Assembly (NCBI GenBank): GCA_033060915.1
Contig: CM065388.1
Location: 20,560,001-20,624,000, forward strand
Reading direction: 5' to 3'
Source: Euryodendron excelsum
Taxonomy: Eukaryota; Streptophyta; Magnoliopsida; Ericales; Pentaphylacaceae
Length of the DNA: 64,000 nt
Made by a program: the position numbers and the translations under genes. Below are positions 46,469 to 59,265 of the stretch, piece after piece (within the stretch, counting starts at the first letter, position 1; every line of letters starts with the position of its first letter). The notes under the pieces are model-generated. The model made no database searches. It was not told the origin of the DNA and was given only the letters and a program-made list of their open reading frames with translations.

Positions 46469-47638
46469 CTACACTGAACGGGATATCTCTCTCTGCAACT
46501 CCTTAATAGCCTAGCTATGCCGCTCCTGCATGTTGTCAATCCTATTGAACCTGCCATAAACCTGCGTCTGAAAAGTCCCAAAGGCATTGGTGTGAGCCTC
46601 CAAAAGCTAGGAGTGGTGTTGTTGCGTTAACACCTACAACTCCAACATCTCTATTACCTTGTCTAACGAAGGTTGCCCAGTACGGCCACTTCCCTCAGCC
46701 GATGGTCCTCCTTCCCCCTCTTCTTCGTCTTCCTTGGCCCTTTTCTTCTTGTGACTCCTATACTGTGCTTCTGACTTGGGAATAGATGTCATATTGATGG
46801 CACTCATGGAAGATTTTCTTAAAAAGAACGAAGGTGGGTTGACTCCAGACTCAAGGATCAGGAAAGTGAGCATACACACAAATGGAATGCTATCCACTCG
46901 GGTTATATTGGTGGCATCATGGTAAAGCTGGAGGAATATATACCTTGGCAAGTCTATGGTCTTTTGGGTTCCAATAGCCCACATTAACTGTGAATTGGAA
47001 TGCTATCCCCTCAGGTTATATTGCCCACATTGGGGTAGCCTGACCTGGGCATAACAGGCTTGGGGTAAATGACGATGGCATGAAAAAAGAAACAGTGAAA
47101 GGTACCTTATTTTTAAAAACTTTTTCTCACACTAGGTCTTCCCCTCAACCCAGGGCTGATCATCTTCAAGAATCTCCCGTGCCATCTTAGTGAGGCTTGG
47201 AGTCCCAATCACATGGAAAAACTCGGCATTAGGCTCACGTCTAAGCCTATAATGACGACAAAAAGTGGCCGGGGTAATCACTATATCTCTCCCTCTCACC
47301 CAAGTCACCAGCCTCTCTTGACCCTGATTTTTGTCAGCCACTCTGATATTGGTCATAAGTTTAGCACAAAGGGTTAAAATGTATTCCCCCCTACAGGTGG
47401 CTAGGTCATTCCACCCCCGTCTTTCAAACTCTGCTTCCAAGGTAAACCCACCCCTAAAATTCCATATTTCTATACTACGCTCAACGGTCGCGGCTTTGCT
47501 TGCCTAAGTTTTTCTAAAATCAAGATAGGCTTGGTGACCAGTGAAAATTTCAGAGTTGTAATCCGAAGAGTAGTTGGGTTCAAAAGGTTCTATGGCTAGA
47601 GAATTTTTTGCAGATTTCTTACTCCCTTTTGGTGCCAT
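46469..47638 (-). pseudogene. first extra ORF (aORF1) of element C
   Basis: Starts MAPKGSKKSAKNS, a basic N-terminus like the E1 aORF, followed by FERRGWNDLATCRGEYILTL and VTWVRGRDIVITPATF, then a frameshifted continuation (LPRYIFLQLYHDA, IPFVCMLTFLI). A basic/acidic stretch (SHKKKRAKEDEEEGEGG) and a coiled-coil-like tail end at a stop near 46469. PF20167-like organisation. It sits between integrase and 3' LTR, where Athila elements carry their env-like or extra ORF. Several stops. Confidence 0.68.
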
Positions 47639-47916
47639 CAGTACAACTTCAATAAATAAATCGCAACACACACCACTACATAATCACAATTATAGCACAA
47701 TCCCAATCCTAACTAAGCATAAATATGAATGGAAACAATTCAAAAAGGAAAATGAAGGGCTGTGTTTGTTACCTTGGAAGTTGAAAAGGCAGGAAGTTGA
47801 AGGGTCACGATTCTTCAAACTGGCAGGACTTCGTCGCCTCATTCGGACACTCCTTCTCTCTCTAAAACAGAAATTTTGTGGGTGTGCGAATGAGACAAAA
47901 TGGAAGAATTCGGCCA

Positions 47917-47926
47917 TTTTATAAAA
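47917..47926 (-). promoter_or_regulatory. TATA-like box upstream of aORF1 of C
   Basis: Self-complementary TTTTATAAAA about 280 bp before the ATG, with GTCCGGAC palindromes upstream and a leader containing AAG|GTAACA, a possible splice donor. Promoter activity is inferred. Confidence 0.4.
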
Positions 47927-47929
47927 ACG

Positions 47930-48245
47930 CAGGGGCGTCCAAATAGACCCTGGAGGGCATCCGAATGGGGGTCCAAAACGGTGCAGTTCAACTTAAAATA
48001 GCGCGTCCGGACGGTCCCATATGGGCGTCCAGACAGGGAGCAAGTGTCTTGACGACCCCACAAGGGCATCCGGACGGGGCGTCCGGACGGCCAGCGAGCT
48101 CATCTAAACCGACTTAAAATTTTTTCTAAGGCATGAAGGGCCCCAGACGGGGCGTTTGAATGGCCAGTGGCCTGTTTCTCAGACTACAAAAAAAATTCGA
48201 AGTGTAAGGAGGCATTCGGACGGCCTGTGAGGCGTCCGGACTGGA
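47930..48245 (-). repeat. GTCCGGAC palindrome repeats upstream of aORF1
   Basis: Perfect GTCCGGAC at 48005, 48081 and 48234, plus diverged GGGCATCCGGACGG and GGGCGTCCAGAC copies. Parallel in layout to GTCGAC upstream of the E1 aORF. Confidence 0.72.
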
Positions 48246-48324
48246 ATTTTTTTTATTTAAAGAAATAATACTAAAATTTCAAAGACAACTCAAGTATGCA
48301 ATTCATCACAAGATTGATCTCTCG

Positions 48325-48360
48325 CCCACCCCCCCCCCCCCAACTTCCCCCACTTAATAG
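48325..48360 (-). other. internal polypurine-like tract of C
   Basis: Minus strand GAGGACAATGGGC, then AAGTGGGGGAAGTTGGGGG with a run of about 13 G. This follows the integrase end and resembles the GAGGACAATG...GTGGGGG motif I know from Athila elements. It could prime internal plus-strand synthesis. Confidence 0.5.
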
Positions 48361-48485
48361 CCCATTGTCCTCAATGGAAGCAAGAGGCAAGATGAAAGAC
48401 ACAAACTCACGTGATGAAGGGCACACTAGATACTAGAAATTGTAAAAATACAACAACAATACTATACACAATTACCCTATGAATA

Positions 48486-49600
48486 TTACTCTAATGGAGG
48501 AGGATCTTCGAGACGTAATGTCTCTATTTCTGCCACAAAATTTTCAACATAATATTTTAGACGATAACCATTGACTGTGAATTGATTGTCATTCTTGGGG
48601 TTTCGAATTTCAATGGCCATATTCTCATGAACTGTCTTCACTATATAAGGTCCCGACCATTTACTACACAACTTTTCGAGAAATAAATGTAATCGAGTGT
48701 TGTACAAAAAGGACTTTTTGACCAATGTCAAAAGATTTTCGAGAAATGTGTTGGTCGTGAAGAGTTTTCATCTTTGCTTTAGAAATTCACGAATTTTCGT
48801 ACACGTCATTACATATTTCATCCAACTTTGAGAGTTGAAGTTTTCAATGATGTCTAGCATCATTGGGGTTTTCATTCATTTGTCTAATGGCGCAATAAGC
48901 TTTGTGTTGAACTTCGACAGGTAGATGGCACGCTTTGTCATAAATGAGCCTATAGGGGGACATGCCTAACTGTGTTTTATATGTAGTTCGTACATCCAGA
49001 GGGCATCGACCAACCTTAAGGACCAATCCTTGCGGTTAGGGTTCACAGTTTTTTCTAAAATATGCCTAATTTCCCTATTGGTGAGTTCTACTTGGCCACT
49101 GGTTAGTGGGTGGTAGGGTGTTCTGACTTTGTTGAGTACTTCATTTTTACGCATCAAGACCCCAATAGGTCTATTACAGAAATGGGTTCCAACGTCACTT
49201 ATGATAGCACGCGGCATCCCAAATCTTAAAAAGATGTTTTCTTTTAGAAATTTAATCACCACAGGCTGATCATTTGTCCGGGATGCTACTGCCTCTACCC
49301 ACTTAGATACATAATTAATACCCACTAAAATGTATAAATGCCTGAAAAAACTAGGAAACGGCCCCATAAAGTCGACGCCCCAGCAATCAAATATTTCTAT
49401 GACAGTTATGGGATTCAAGGGCATCATATTTCTTCTAGTAAGAGTACCTAGTTTTTGACATCTATCACAAGCAGTACAAAATGTATGGACATCTTTAAAC
49501 ATAGTAGGCCAATAAAATCCACATTGGAGGACTTTAGCAATTGTTTTCTTGGTGAAAAAACGCCCACCACAAGCATATGAGTGACAAAAACTAATTATGG
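48486..49600 (-). pseudogene. integrase of element C
   Basis: Ty3-gypsy integrase: zinc-binding CTACDRCQKLG, core with WGVDFMGPFP (first Asp), IISDVGTHFCN (second Asp; the usual GG is VG) and GQVELTNREIR (Glu), all three catalytic acids present in 48966-49502. The C-terminal part (YRLIYDKACHLPVE, then KWSGPYIVKTV and DNQFTVNGYRLKYY) has stops and frameshifts. HLPVE and KWSGP..V fit Athila. Confidence 0.88.
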
Positions 49601-50102
49601 ATTAGAATTCATTATTTGGTACACAACGTCGAATCACCTGATCAGAGCAATACTTATAAAGGTATGGGTCATCCCACATGAAAACTCTAATGTTTTGAAA
49701 GAATTTCTTTTTATCATTGGATGACTATTGAGATGGAATCTTAGCTGAAGCCAAGTAAATAGCGATATCTGCAAACCAAGGGGTACTAATATGAGTAATA
49801 GACTAGATGAAAAAAAGTTGTTCATCAGTAAAATGTTCAGAAATGGGAGGTCTCTGCCATGTACAGGAAGGCGAGAGAAGTGATCAGCTACTATGTTTCT
49901 ACCCCTTTTTGTCCCGGATTTCTATATGAAACTCCTGAAGGAGTATAATCCAATGAATTAGTCATGGCTTAGCGTCTGGCTTGGTGAGCAAGTGCGTAAG
50001 TGCAGCATGGTCAATATACACTATTACAAGTGAGTCGAATAAGTAGGATCTAAACTTATCAAGTGCAAAGACCACAGCAAGAAGCTCTTTCTTAGTGTTA
50101 GT
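49601..50102 (-). pseudogene. RNase H C-terminal part of element C
   Basis: Minus strand TKKELLAVVFALDKFRSYL, IVYIDHAALTHLL and a trailing region with stops toward the integrase. It is separated from the start of RNase H by LL4, whose TTAGT duplication lies just at the break. Confidence 0.82.
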
Positions 50103-53100
50103 TGTCGCGCCCAGATTTTTCGCACTCGAGGAATACACACACAAGCGAAAAAAATACTGTACTCTCTCGTTAGAACTCACTCTCCTAGAAGAATGAATGT
50201 GACTATGTTTGAATTGAAAATTGATTTGAATAAAGGGCTTTTAAAAAAGATTTGGAGTCGCCACCTAACTTGGTTAAGGTGAGTTAGGTCACCTAAAAAC
50301 TAAACATAATTCGAAGACTACACTTAGGGTTTTTAGAAAACGATTTTTAAAAATACTACCTCTAGAGAGGGTTTTTGAGAAAATAGGTTGTTTGGCAACT
50401 TTTGGAAAACTTTTAAGCCATTTTTGAAAATAAACTCCATTTTGGTCTTTGAAAACAGTGATTCTAGGTTCAAAGGTTGGTTACGTGTAGAGAAGATATA
50501 CTAAGCCATCACCCTACCCCACCCTTGCGGTACCTACATATCTATTTACCCTAGATTCACTTATGAGAGTCTTCAACCAACAGATGTACAATCCTATTCA
50601 CTTTAGAAAACAATGTTAAAAAAAAACATGATGCATGATATGTAATTGCAAGAGAGAGAGTTGGAAAATAGATTTGGAAAGAAATAGATTTGATTTAAAA
50701 GAGATTTGAAATTGGAAAGTTTTAGAAATTAGAAATAGAAATTTGGAATAGATCATGGAATTGGAAGTTTGAAGAAGATTGTAGAATTGGAGATTTGAAA
50801 AAGGTTGTGAAAATAGAAACTTGAAAAAGGTTGTGACCGCACCCAAGAAGGTTGCCTACATATCCTTTTGGAAGAATCGGGTCAGTCGTAGTTCGGACAA
50901 GAGTCTGATTGAAAATAAAAGGTATGATTGGAAGAAAGAGATTTTGATGGAAATTTGGATTGGAAAATTGAGAGATTGAACTTGGATTGGAAGATTTGAA
51001 AAGATTAGATTTTAGGGAAAGCTCGATTTTAGGAAACCTAAACTTAAGAAAGACTTGAGACTTACGAAAGATTTGACTCGAGTGTTGAACTTAGAAGATT
51101 AGGAAAGATTGGATTTAGGAAGGGTCCGAATTTAGGAATGGTTCGAATTAGGAAAGTTTCATTTTAGGAAAGGTTTCGAATTAGGAAAGTTTCATTTTAA
51201 GAAAGGTTTGGAATTAGGAAAGTTTCAATTTAGGAAAGTTTTGAATTTGGAAAGTTCAACTTAGAAAATTTTTGAATTTGGAATGTTTTGAAATAAGGAA
51301 GTTTTAAAAATAAGAAAGTTTTGAGTTTAGAAAGTTTTAGATTTAGAAAGATTTAAAGTTTAGGAAAGTTTAGAATTTTAGGAGGTTTCAAAGTTTGAGT
51401 TTTAAAATTCTTGAAATTAGGAAAGGTTTAAGTTTAAGAAAGATTTGAAAACTTAGATTTGGAAAGTTAAGATTTAGAAAGGGATGGAATTAAGAAAGGT
51501 TTGAAAGCTTAAAGTTTAAGGAAAGATTTAGAAGTTTAAGTTTAGAAAACTTAAGGTTTAGGAAAGTACTAGATTAGGAAGGAGTTGAATTAGGAAAGAT
51601 TTGGGTTTGGAAGTATTGAGATTTCCATTTCCTAAAGCAAGAGATTGGATTTGGTTTCTAAAAAGAGATGTTTTGATTTTGTTTCCGAAAATGGAGGATA
51701 GGATCTAGTTTCCTAAATGGGAGATTGGATTTTGGCATGGATTTGGAAAGATAGAATTTTGGAAATTCTAGGTTTGGAAGGCCATAGTTTTGATATGGAA
51801 AAGAGGTTTTGGAAATATATATATATATATATAGTTTTGATGTAGAAAATAAGAGATTTTGGAAACCTAGGTTTTGAGGCCAAAATAAGGAATTGAAAAC
51901 TATGTTTTTGGGGAGGAAAAACTAAGGTTTCCTACTCGTGGGTTCTAGGGTTTGACTTGGACTCTAAGAAAAAAGTTTTTGGAAAGTGGGTTTTTTGGAA
52001 AGAGGGATTTTTAGAAAGAAATCCTAGAGAGGAGTTTCTAGAAAGTGAATTTTGAAAAGAGAGAGTTTTTGAAAAGAAATCCTAGTAAGGAGTTTTTAGA
52101 AAGAGATTTTTAGGAAGAGTTGTTTAGGAAGGTAACATAAGGAGCGTCTTTGGAGAGTGAACTTTAAGGAAAACGTTTTTGGAAAGGAGCTTTTAGGAAA
52201 GATGTTTTTAGAAAAGGGTTTTAGGAAAGAGTTGTTAGAAAAGAGATTTAAGGGAGTTTTCTAAGAAGGAAACCTAGGGAATGTTTTTAGGAAATAAATT
52301 TTGAAGAGAGTGTTTTGGCAAGGAGTTTTTAGGAAATTTTGAAAATAGATTTTTAGAGGGAGTTTTTGGAAAACAATTTTGGAAAGGAATTTGAAGAAGG
52401 AGATTGAAGGAAATTTTTAGAACGTATGTTAAAAGAGAGGTTTTTAGAAGGAGAGTTTTTGAAAAGTATAAAAATGTTTTACTTTCCTAAAGCGATTCTA
52501 ACCATAAGAATGCTAGAACCACTTTAAGAAAGTGGTTTTAAAAACAAGAAGGATTTGGAAATATGGACTATATTAGCCACTTTAAATATAATACTTTCCT
52601 AAAGCAACCCTAGCCATGAAAAGGCTAGAATCATCATAGGATTGTGACTTTGAAAACAAGCTTTGAAAAAAAAGATTTTGATGCAACTTTGAAAACAAAT
52701 TTAACGCAAGTTTTGAAAACAATTTTTGGAAGAATGCAAGTTAATGATATGCACAATGTAAATTGGGGTCGTGAACATACAAGGTTAAGGCTTCACCACA
52801 TAATCAAGGGGGCCAAACCCACATGGTCTCTGGTTAGACTAAAAGAAAACCCCCGACACGATGACCCTCCAATAGCCTAATCCTACACATGGACTGGGAA
52901 TCCCCTTGTTTCGAGCATGCAAAGAAAAGGGGGAAAAAGATGGGGGATTAAAATAGAGAAAACCCAAGTGGGTTAGGAGGGAGAAGAGTGAGGGGGAAGT
53001 GCAGAAACTTAAAGAGAAAACTTACAGTATGTCTTGTTTATTTCGCTTGCCTTTGCGCGCCTTGCTTTTTTTCGGTCTTCGCTTCCCTTCAGTCTTCGAG

Positions 53101-55069
53101 GGCTTGTCTTTGATCTTCCAAGCTTCGTAGTTGCAGCAATCCAAGTCTTCAATGGAGGGTTAGAGGATAGTGTATAAGTCTATAGGAGTGTTTGTGAGTG
53201 TATAGGAGGCTAGGGTTTGGTGTATAGTGGCTAGGGTTTGGAAAACCTAGGGAAGCTAGGGTTTGAGGAGGCTACGAGCTCTGTGTATCAAATATTAGGG
53301 TTTTCAGACTGAGTTTGCGGACCCATTTCACGCTGGAGGAGGCTCTGTATTTATAGATAAAGGAATGACCTGGTGCCTGTTGTAGTGGCGCTAGGCCAGA
53401 AATTCTTCTGGCGCCACTCCAGGCCAAATATTGGCTTGGCGCGCCACTACTAGTGACGCCGGCCAGTTAGGAAAGTTTTAAGGTCAGCAAGCAACATATC
53501 TTGAGAAGATTTGAGTGCCTGTACTAGTGAATACCATGCAATTTTTAGCGTGGCTCCACTAGGAGTGACTTCGGAAGGTCCGAGAAGCATTTGAGGAGCT
53601 AAGAATGGCCCAGAAAGCTGGAAAGGGACACGAACACTTAAAACAATGTCCCGGATGTAGTAGATTTTAAAAAGGATGACAAGATTTGTCAGAAGGGTTG
53701 ATTAGGCTATCAGGGGCAAAACGGTCAACTGGATGAGAAAGCTACCGGGACGGACTCAGAATGTCCCGAAAGAAGACTCAAGATTTAGAAACATTATTTA
53801 GAATGTTCCCAAAGGTTACCGGTTTGATACCTAGGGCCGGTGTGGCTAGAAAAAGGCGATTGGCCCATCAGGGGCAAAACAGTTATTTTGCACTGGGTTT
53901 ACCGAAACTGACTCGGAATGATCTGAAAAGATAAAGAAAGGTTGAGAATACTATAAAAAGTAATCTCAGGAGGTTACCGGTTTGATACCTAAAGCCGGTG
54001 TGGCTAGAAAAGGCGACCGGCCCACTAGGGGCAAAACGGTCATTTTGCACTGGGTTTACCGGAACTGACTTGGAATGATTCGGAAAGGTAAAAGAAGGTC
54101 GGGAATACTATAAGAAGTATTTTTGAGAGGTTACCAGTTTGATGCCCAGAGTCGGTGTGGTCTCTGGGACGTTTGGATGCCAAAGGGCAAAATGGTTATC
54201 TTGACCGGAAAGTCTCAGAACTGGCCCGAAACTGACTAGAAGGCACCTAATCATGCCGGATTGCTTTTAAGACAATCTTAGAAGGGTAGACTTACTGCTC
54301 TGAGGACTCAAGTGTGTTCTCGAGAAATGTGCCGGAAAAGGCCCAAGGGGTAGTTTGGTTATTTTTCACCGAAGTAGGCTAGCAGGCACCGGTGTTGACC
54401 TGGGTTTTGAGTGTTTTTGCCACTCTGACGGCAGTTACGTGATACAGGGGTTTGTTGGCAATTCTCTATATCGACCTGCTTGTGAGTATTTTCGCTACTC
54501 TGACAGTTCGCGATCATTCCCGAGACTGCCTGATCTCGGGAAGCTGCTAAAGGGACTTAGCGCCTGAGAATCAACTTTCTCGGAAGGCGTGCCTAAACGG
54601 ACATTTTTGCATTGGCGGGCTAGCAGGCGCCAAAGATGGACCGTTCTACCATCTAGGGGACTTACCGTCTTCGGAAAGACGTGCCTGATTTGGAATTGGA
54701 AAGGAGACTTACATCTTCGGAAAGACGCCTGTTGGAATATGAAAAGGGGACTTACCGTCTTCGAAAAGACGTGCCTGTTAGAATATGAAAAGGGGACTTA
54801 CCGCCTTCGGAAAGATGCTCCTATTGGAAAATGGAAAGGGGACTTATCGCCTTCGGAAAGACGTGCCTGATTTAGAATTGGAAAGGATAATGCCCGTAAG
54901 GGCATTTTAGTCTCTTTTGCCTCTATTTGGGCCTGGTGGGCCCGCGAAGCGATGGATAGACGAGATTAGACTTAGAGAATTGATATCGATTAGAATACGT
55001 CCATACTGACTTGAGTATAAGTCTGGATGGATCGTAGACTGCTGAGCGGTAAAAAATGGGGTGCTTACA
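50103..55069 (-). mobile_element. solo LTR LL4 inserted in RNase H of C
   Basis: Minus-strand TGTAAGCACCCC at 55069 and TCTGGGCGCGACA at 50103, 4967 bp, perfect duplication TTAGT at 50098-50102 and 55070-55074. It has the same parts as LL1-LL3: TATA box on the minus strand at 53348-53355, GGCGCC-type palindromes at about 53380-53465 and a 47-48 bp array near 54660-54890. An AT microsatellite lies near 51815-51835. Runs in the same direction as C. Confidence 0.92.
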
Positions 55070-55074
55070 TTAGT

Positions 55075-57330
55075 GTAGTTCATTTGCACGTCATTGAAAG
55101 TTTTACTAGCATAATAGATGGCACATGGTTTCTTGTCCTTTCTTTGACCAAGCACCGCCCCTATAGCGAAGTCACTCGCATCACACATGAGTTCGAAAGG
55201 TAAAAACCAATTGGGGGCTTGCATAATGGGTGTAGTGGTCAAGAGCCCTTTTAGCATATCAAAAGCTTATTGGCAAGAGGATGTCCATTCGAACGGAACA
55301 TTCGTAGATAACAAGTGGCACATAGGACAAGAAATAGCACTAAAACCCGGAATGAATCACCGATAAAACCCGACATGCCCTAAAAATGAACGAACATCTT
55401 TAACGTTTGTAGGGGGTGGAAGGTTCTGAATAAGGTCAATCTTAGCTTTGTCAACTTCTATCTCCTTATTTGAAATTATGTGTCCTAACACTATCCCTTG
55501 TGTCACTATGAAATGACACTTTTTCTAATTAAGAACCAAATTAGTCTCCTTACATCTTTGCAAAACTTTTTCTAAATTTTCTAGGCATTAGTCATAGGTA
55601 TTCCCATAGACAGAAAAATTGTCCATAAAGACCTCTAAGATTCTTTCTACCATGTCACTAAATAAGCTCATCATGCATCTTTAGAAAGTAGCCGGTGCAT
55701 TGCATAGGCCGAAAGGCATTCTGCTACAAGCATATATGCCAAAAGGACAAGTAAAGGTAATTTTATCTTGATCTTCTGGGGCTATTTCAATTTGATTGTA
55801 ACTCGAGTACCCATCGCAAAAATAATAATAGGCTCTACTCGACACCCGCTCTATGACTTGATCAAGGAATGGTAGTGGAAAGTGGTCTTTAGTGGTGATG
55901 TCATTGAGACGTCTATAGTTAATGCACATGCGTCATCCTGTCTAAATCCTAGTTGGTACTAATTCATCTTTTTCTTTTTTCACCACTATTACTTCAAACT
56001 TTTTAGGAACCACTTGAGTAGGGCTCACCCACCTAGAGTCTGCTATTGGGTAAACAATACCCGCATTGAGAAGTTTTAAGACTTCTCCTCTAATTACTTC
56101 TTTCATATTAGGATTCAATTGCCTTTGCATTTGACGAACTGGTTTAGCCTTTTCCTCTAAGTATATACGATGTGTGTAAACTAATGGGCTAATACCATGT
56201 AAATCAGCAATTGACCACCTTATGGCTTTGCGGTGCTTTAAAATCACCTTCTTCAATCGATCCTCTTGGCCTTCAGACAGGCTAGAAGATATCACTACTG
56301 GGTAAGATTTACCATCGCCTAAAAATATATATTTAAGAGTAGATGGCAATAGTTTTCGCTCCGGGATAAGAGCTTCCACTTCTGATGGTTTAGGTTTACA
56401 AGCACTGAGCCCTAATGGCTCAGCACATTGGGTCCAATGACTCACAAACATAGCAGGAATGCACTCTGCTGCTTCTTCATTTATCATTGTTTCTTCTAAA
56501 CACTTTACTTGCTCATTCTGAATTAAGGCTCTTTCAAGTGGATCTATCAAGAATTCTCTATTAAAATATTCTTGTACTAGAATATCTATCATTCTAATCT
56601 CCCTGATATCTTCACACTCTCCCGGTTTCTTACCCGTATGGAAAATATTCATATCTACAGTCATGTTTCCAAAGGATAAGTTCAACTCCCCGCCCCTACA
56701 ATGAATAATAGCATTGGATGTTGCTAGGAAGGGGTGACCTAAAATGACAGAGATTGGAGAATGATCATTTGAGTTCCCCACGGTGTCTAACACTACAAAA
56801 TCAACCGGGAAGTAAAATTTATCCACTTGGATAAGCACATCTTTCACCATGCCCCTAGGAATCTTAATCGAACGATCAGCTAATTGCAGCGTGATTCTAG
56901 TAGGTTTCAACTCTCCTAACCCTAATTGTTGATAAACAGAGAAAAGGTAGTAGGTTCACAGTAGATCCTAGATCTAGCAAAACATTATCAACCCTATGAT
57001 CTCCAATTATGCATGGAATGGTTAGACTCCTTGGGTCCTTGTATTTTGGTAGAAGATTTACTTGTAAAACCTCCCTAGCTTCTTGATTCAGAAAAGAGGT
57101 TTCTCTTATAGTGAGCTGTCTCTTAATGGTGCATAAGTCCTTTAAGAACTTTGCATATGAAGGAATCTGCTTAATGGCATCTAGGAATGGAATATTGATT
57201 TTCACTTGCTTGAATACCTCATAAATTTCAAAATTTATTAATTCTTGCTTTGCTTTTGCTAACCTATGAGGAAATGGAACACGTGACAAATCCTCTACGT
57301 CAATGTCCGTTGATTTATCCCTAGACTCAT
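55075..57330 (-). pseudogene. protease, reverse transcriptase and start of RNase H of element C
   Basis: Minus strand. Protease region with VLLDLGSTVNLLP (the Athila-style DLG site) at about 56950-57000 is frameshifted into a long frame 55942-56910 with VILGHPFLATSNAII and RWSIADLHGISP, then RT start VYPIADSRWVSPTQVVPKK. After a stop: CINYRRLNDITTKDHFPLPF, RMPFGLCNAPATF, then the catalytic motif at 55618-55629 as FMDN for FMDD, the connection (SFLGHVGFYR), and RNase H start (ELMCDASDFAIGAVLGQ, YYASKTFND). Several stops. Confidence 0.9.
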
Positions 57331-57489
57331 CTTCCCTAGGCTTTTTCCTAACTCCTCCACTACCTCCTTAGGATTGTCTCTATTCTTTTCTGATGTTTTT
57401 TCTACTCTCTTGCTAGTGTCCTCCCTAGGTGCAGAATTTTTACTTGGAATAGTTTTATCTATGGCTTTTCTGCTCCTTAGGGTGGTTAC

Positions 57490-58902
57490 TGCTTAAACTT
57501 GCTCATGATTTGGTGGATTTGGATTTATCTCTACACCATGAGCTTGCCTATTAGGGTTGGGTAATGGTTGTGCAGGGAATGTGCCTTTCTCTTTGGTCAG
57601 TGATTGAGCAAACAAAGTCTTTAACTCTTCTATGGATTTATCAAGTCTAGTATTAGTTACTTGCTGTATCTGTATAAATTGGGTCAAAAGATCCTCTACA
57701 GGTCTCAAAGGAGGTGATCTATACACGTTTGTTGTTGGTGTTGAAAATTGTTGACCTCGTGCTTGGTATTGATTAGGGGGACCATTAAATTGCTGCGATT
57801 GTTGGAATTGTTGGGGTGCTGAATTACCATCATTTCTCTAACTAAAGTTGGGATGGTTCCTCCACCCTGGGTTATATGTTGGTGCATATGGATTTCCTTG
57901 TCCTTATGGAGCCTGTGTTGGTTTACTATAAAGGGCAATAACATTTACTTGACCACGCAACACTTCCCTAAAGGCTGGAATTGTAGGACAAAGATCTGTC
58001 TTATTCTTATTACTATCGCACACACTATAATTAACTTGGGTTTCACTCTCAATTACTGTAATTTTTTTTATTTCTAAGGCTTCTAATCGTTTAGTTAATG
58101 TGGCTATCTTTGAATTATCCTCATCTAACTGCCTTAATGGATACATGGTGCCTGTCCTTAAGTTGTTTCTAATTTTAGGATTTTTAGTCCCTGTGGTGTC
58201 TCAATCTCTCGCGTTATCAGCTACAAAGTCAAAGAAGTCATAAGCTTCTTCTGGAGATTTATCATAGAAAGAACCGTTGCACATTATCTCCACAAACCTT
58301 TTGAGTTCGGGAACCAAGATAGAAAAGAAAGTACTAACCAACCTACATGGGTCTTGTCCATGATGCAGACACGAATTCAAAAGTTTTTTATATCTCTCCC
58401 AATTATGGTAAAATGTTTCATTTTCAAAAGAAGTGAATTGTGAAATTTGGCGACGAATCACCTCTTTGTAATGCTCGGGAAAGAACTTTTTTAGAAACTT
58501 GGCCTGAAGGACATCTCATGATGGAATAGACCTCGGCCTTAAAGAATTTAACCAAATTTTAGCTTTATCCTTTAATGATAATGGAAACAATTTGAGATGG
58601 ATGGTCTTGACAGAGCAGGTATTATCAAAGCACATGTTACAAACCTCTTCAAATGCTTTAATATGGGTATATGGATTTTCAGAATCCATCCCATGAAAAT
58701 GTGTGATTAGTTGCATGATACCTGACTTAAGATGGAATACATATTGGTCAGGAGGTAATATAATGTAAGAGTTTGACATTTGTCTCTGTGGGTTTAGATA
58801 ATCTCTCATAATTCTCTGCGGTGGTGCAGGTACTTGGGGTTGTGGGGGTTGCATGTTATTACCCCCATCTATATTCCCATTATCCCCCAATAAGTGGGCC
58901 AT
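57490..58902 (-). pseudogene. gag of Athila-like element C
   Basis: From ATG at 58902 (MAHLLGDNGNIDG). Segments typical of Athila gag follow: FHLKSGIMQLITHFHGM, ENPYTHIKAFEEVC, LFPLSLKDKAKIWLNSL, KFFPEHYKEVIRRQI, ETFYHNWERYKKLL, CPHHG-like CLHHGQDP and GSFYDKSPEEAYDFFD. The later part is Gln/Asn/Pro-rich (57705-57944) and ends with VEDLLTQFIQIQQVTN and KSIEELKTLFAQS. Stops occur near 58514 and 58200. The upstream frame to 59161 is probably leader. Confidence 0.85.
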
Positions 58903-59240
58903 GTCAAAGTCTATAGGTATTGGTGAAGTATTAGAAAAAACTCTAGACCGAGTGGCGTAAACAGGTGGGGTTGTTCTCAAAATTCTGTGTACTATCCCTT
59001 CGCCAAACTGACATGCAATGCAATACACATAAATGCACCAATCTGCCACAACAGTGAAGTAGGGATGGAATGAGGTTACCCAATTGAGCGATTGAATTTC
59101 TTCGTGGTTTTAGTTTGATGGTGAAGCTATTTCTGCAGGAATCAATTCCTCTCAAGTTCATTTGCTTTGTTTTTGTTCTTGTATATTTTTATTTTTGTCC
59201 TGTTTGTTTTTTTTTACCTTAGCTTATTTGTTTTGTAATG

Positions 59241-59262
59241 TGTCCCCAGCAACGGCACCAAA
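59241..59262 (-). other. primer binding site of element C
   Basis: Minus strand TGGTGCCGTTGCTGGGGACA, close to the TGGCGCCGTTGCCGGGGA PBS usual in plant gypsy elements, three bases from the LTR end. It fixes orientation. Confidence 0.88.
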
Positions 59263-59265
59263 AAC

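Noticed and set aside
46469..47638. Extra ORFs as viral envelope genes
   Set aside because: No signal peptide, transmembrane segments or glycosylation pattern seen; motifs fit the PF20167-like plant domain instead.
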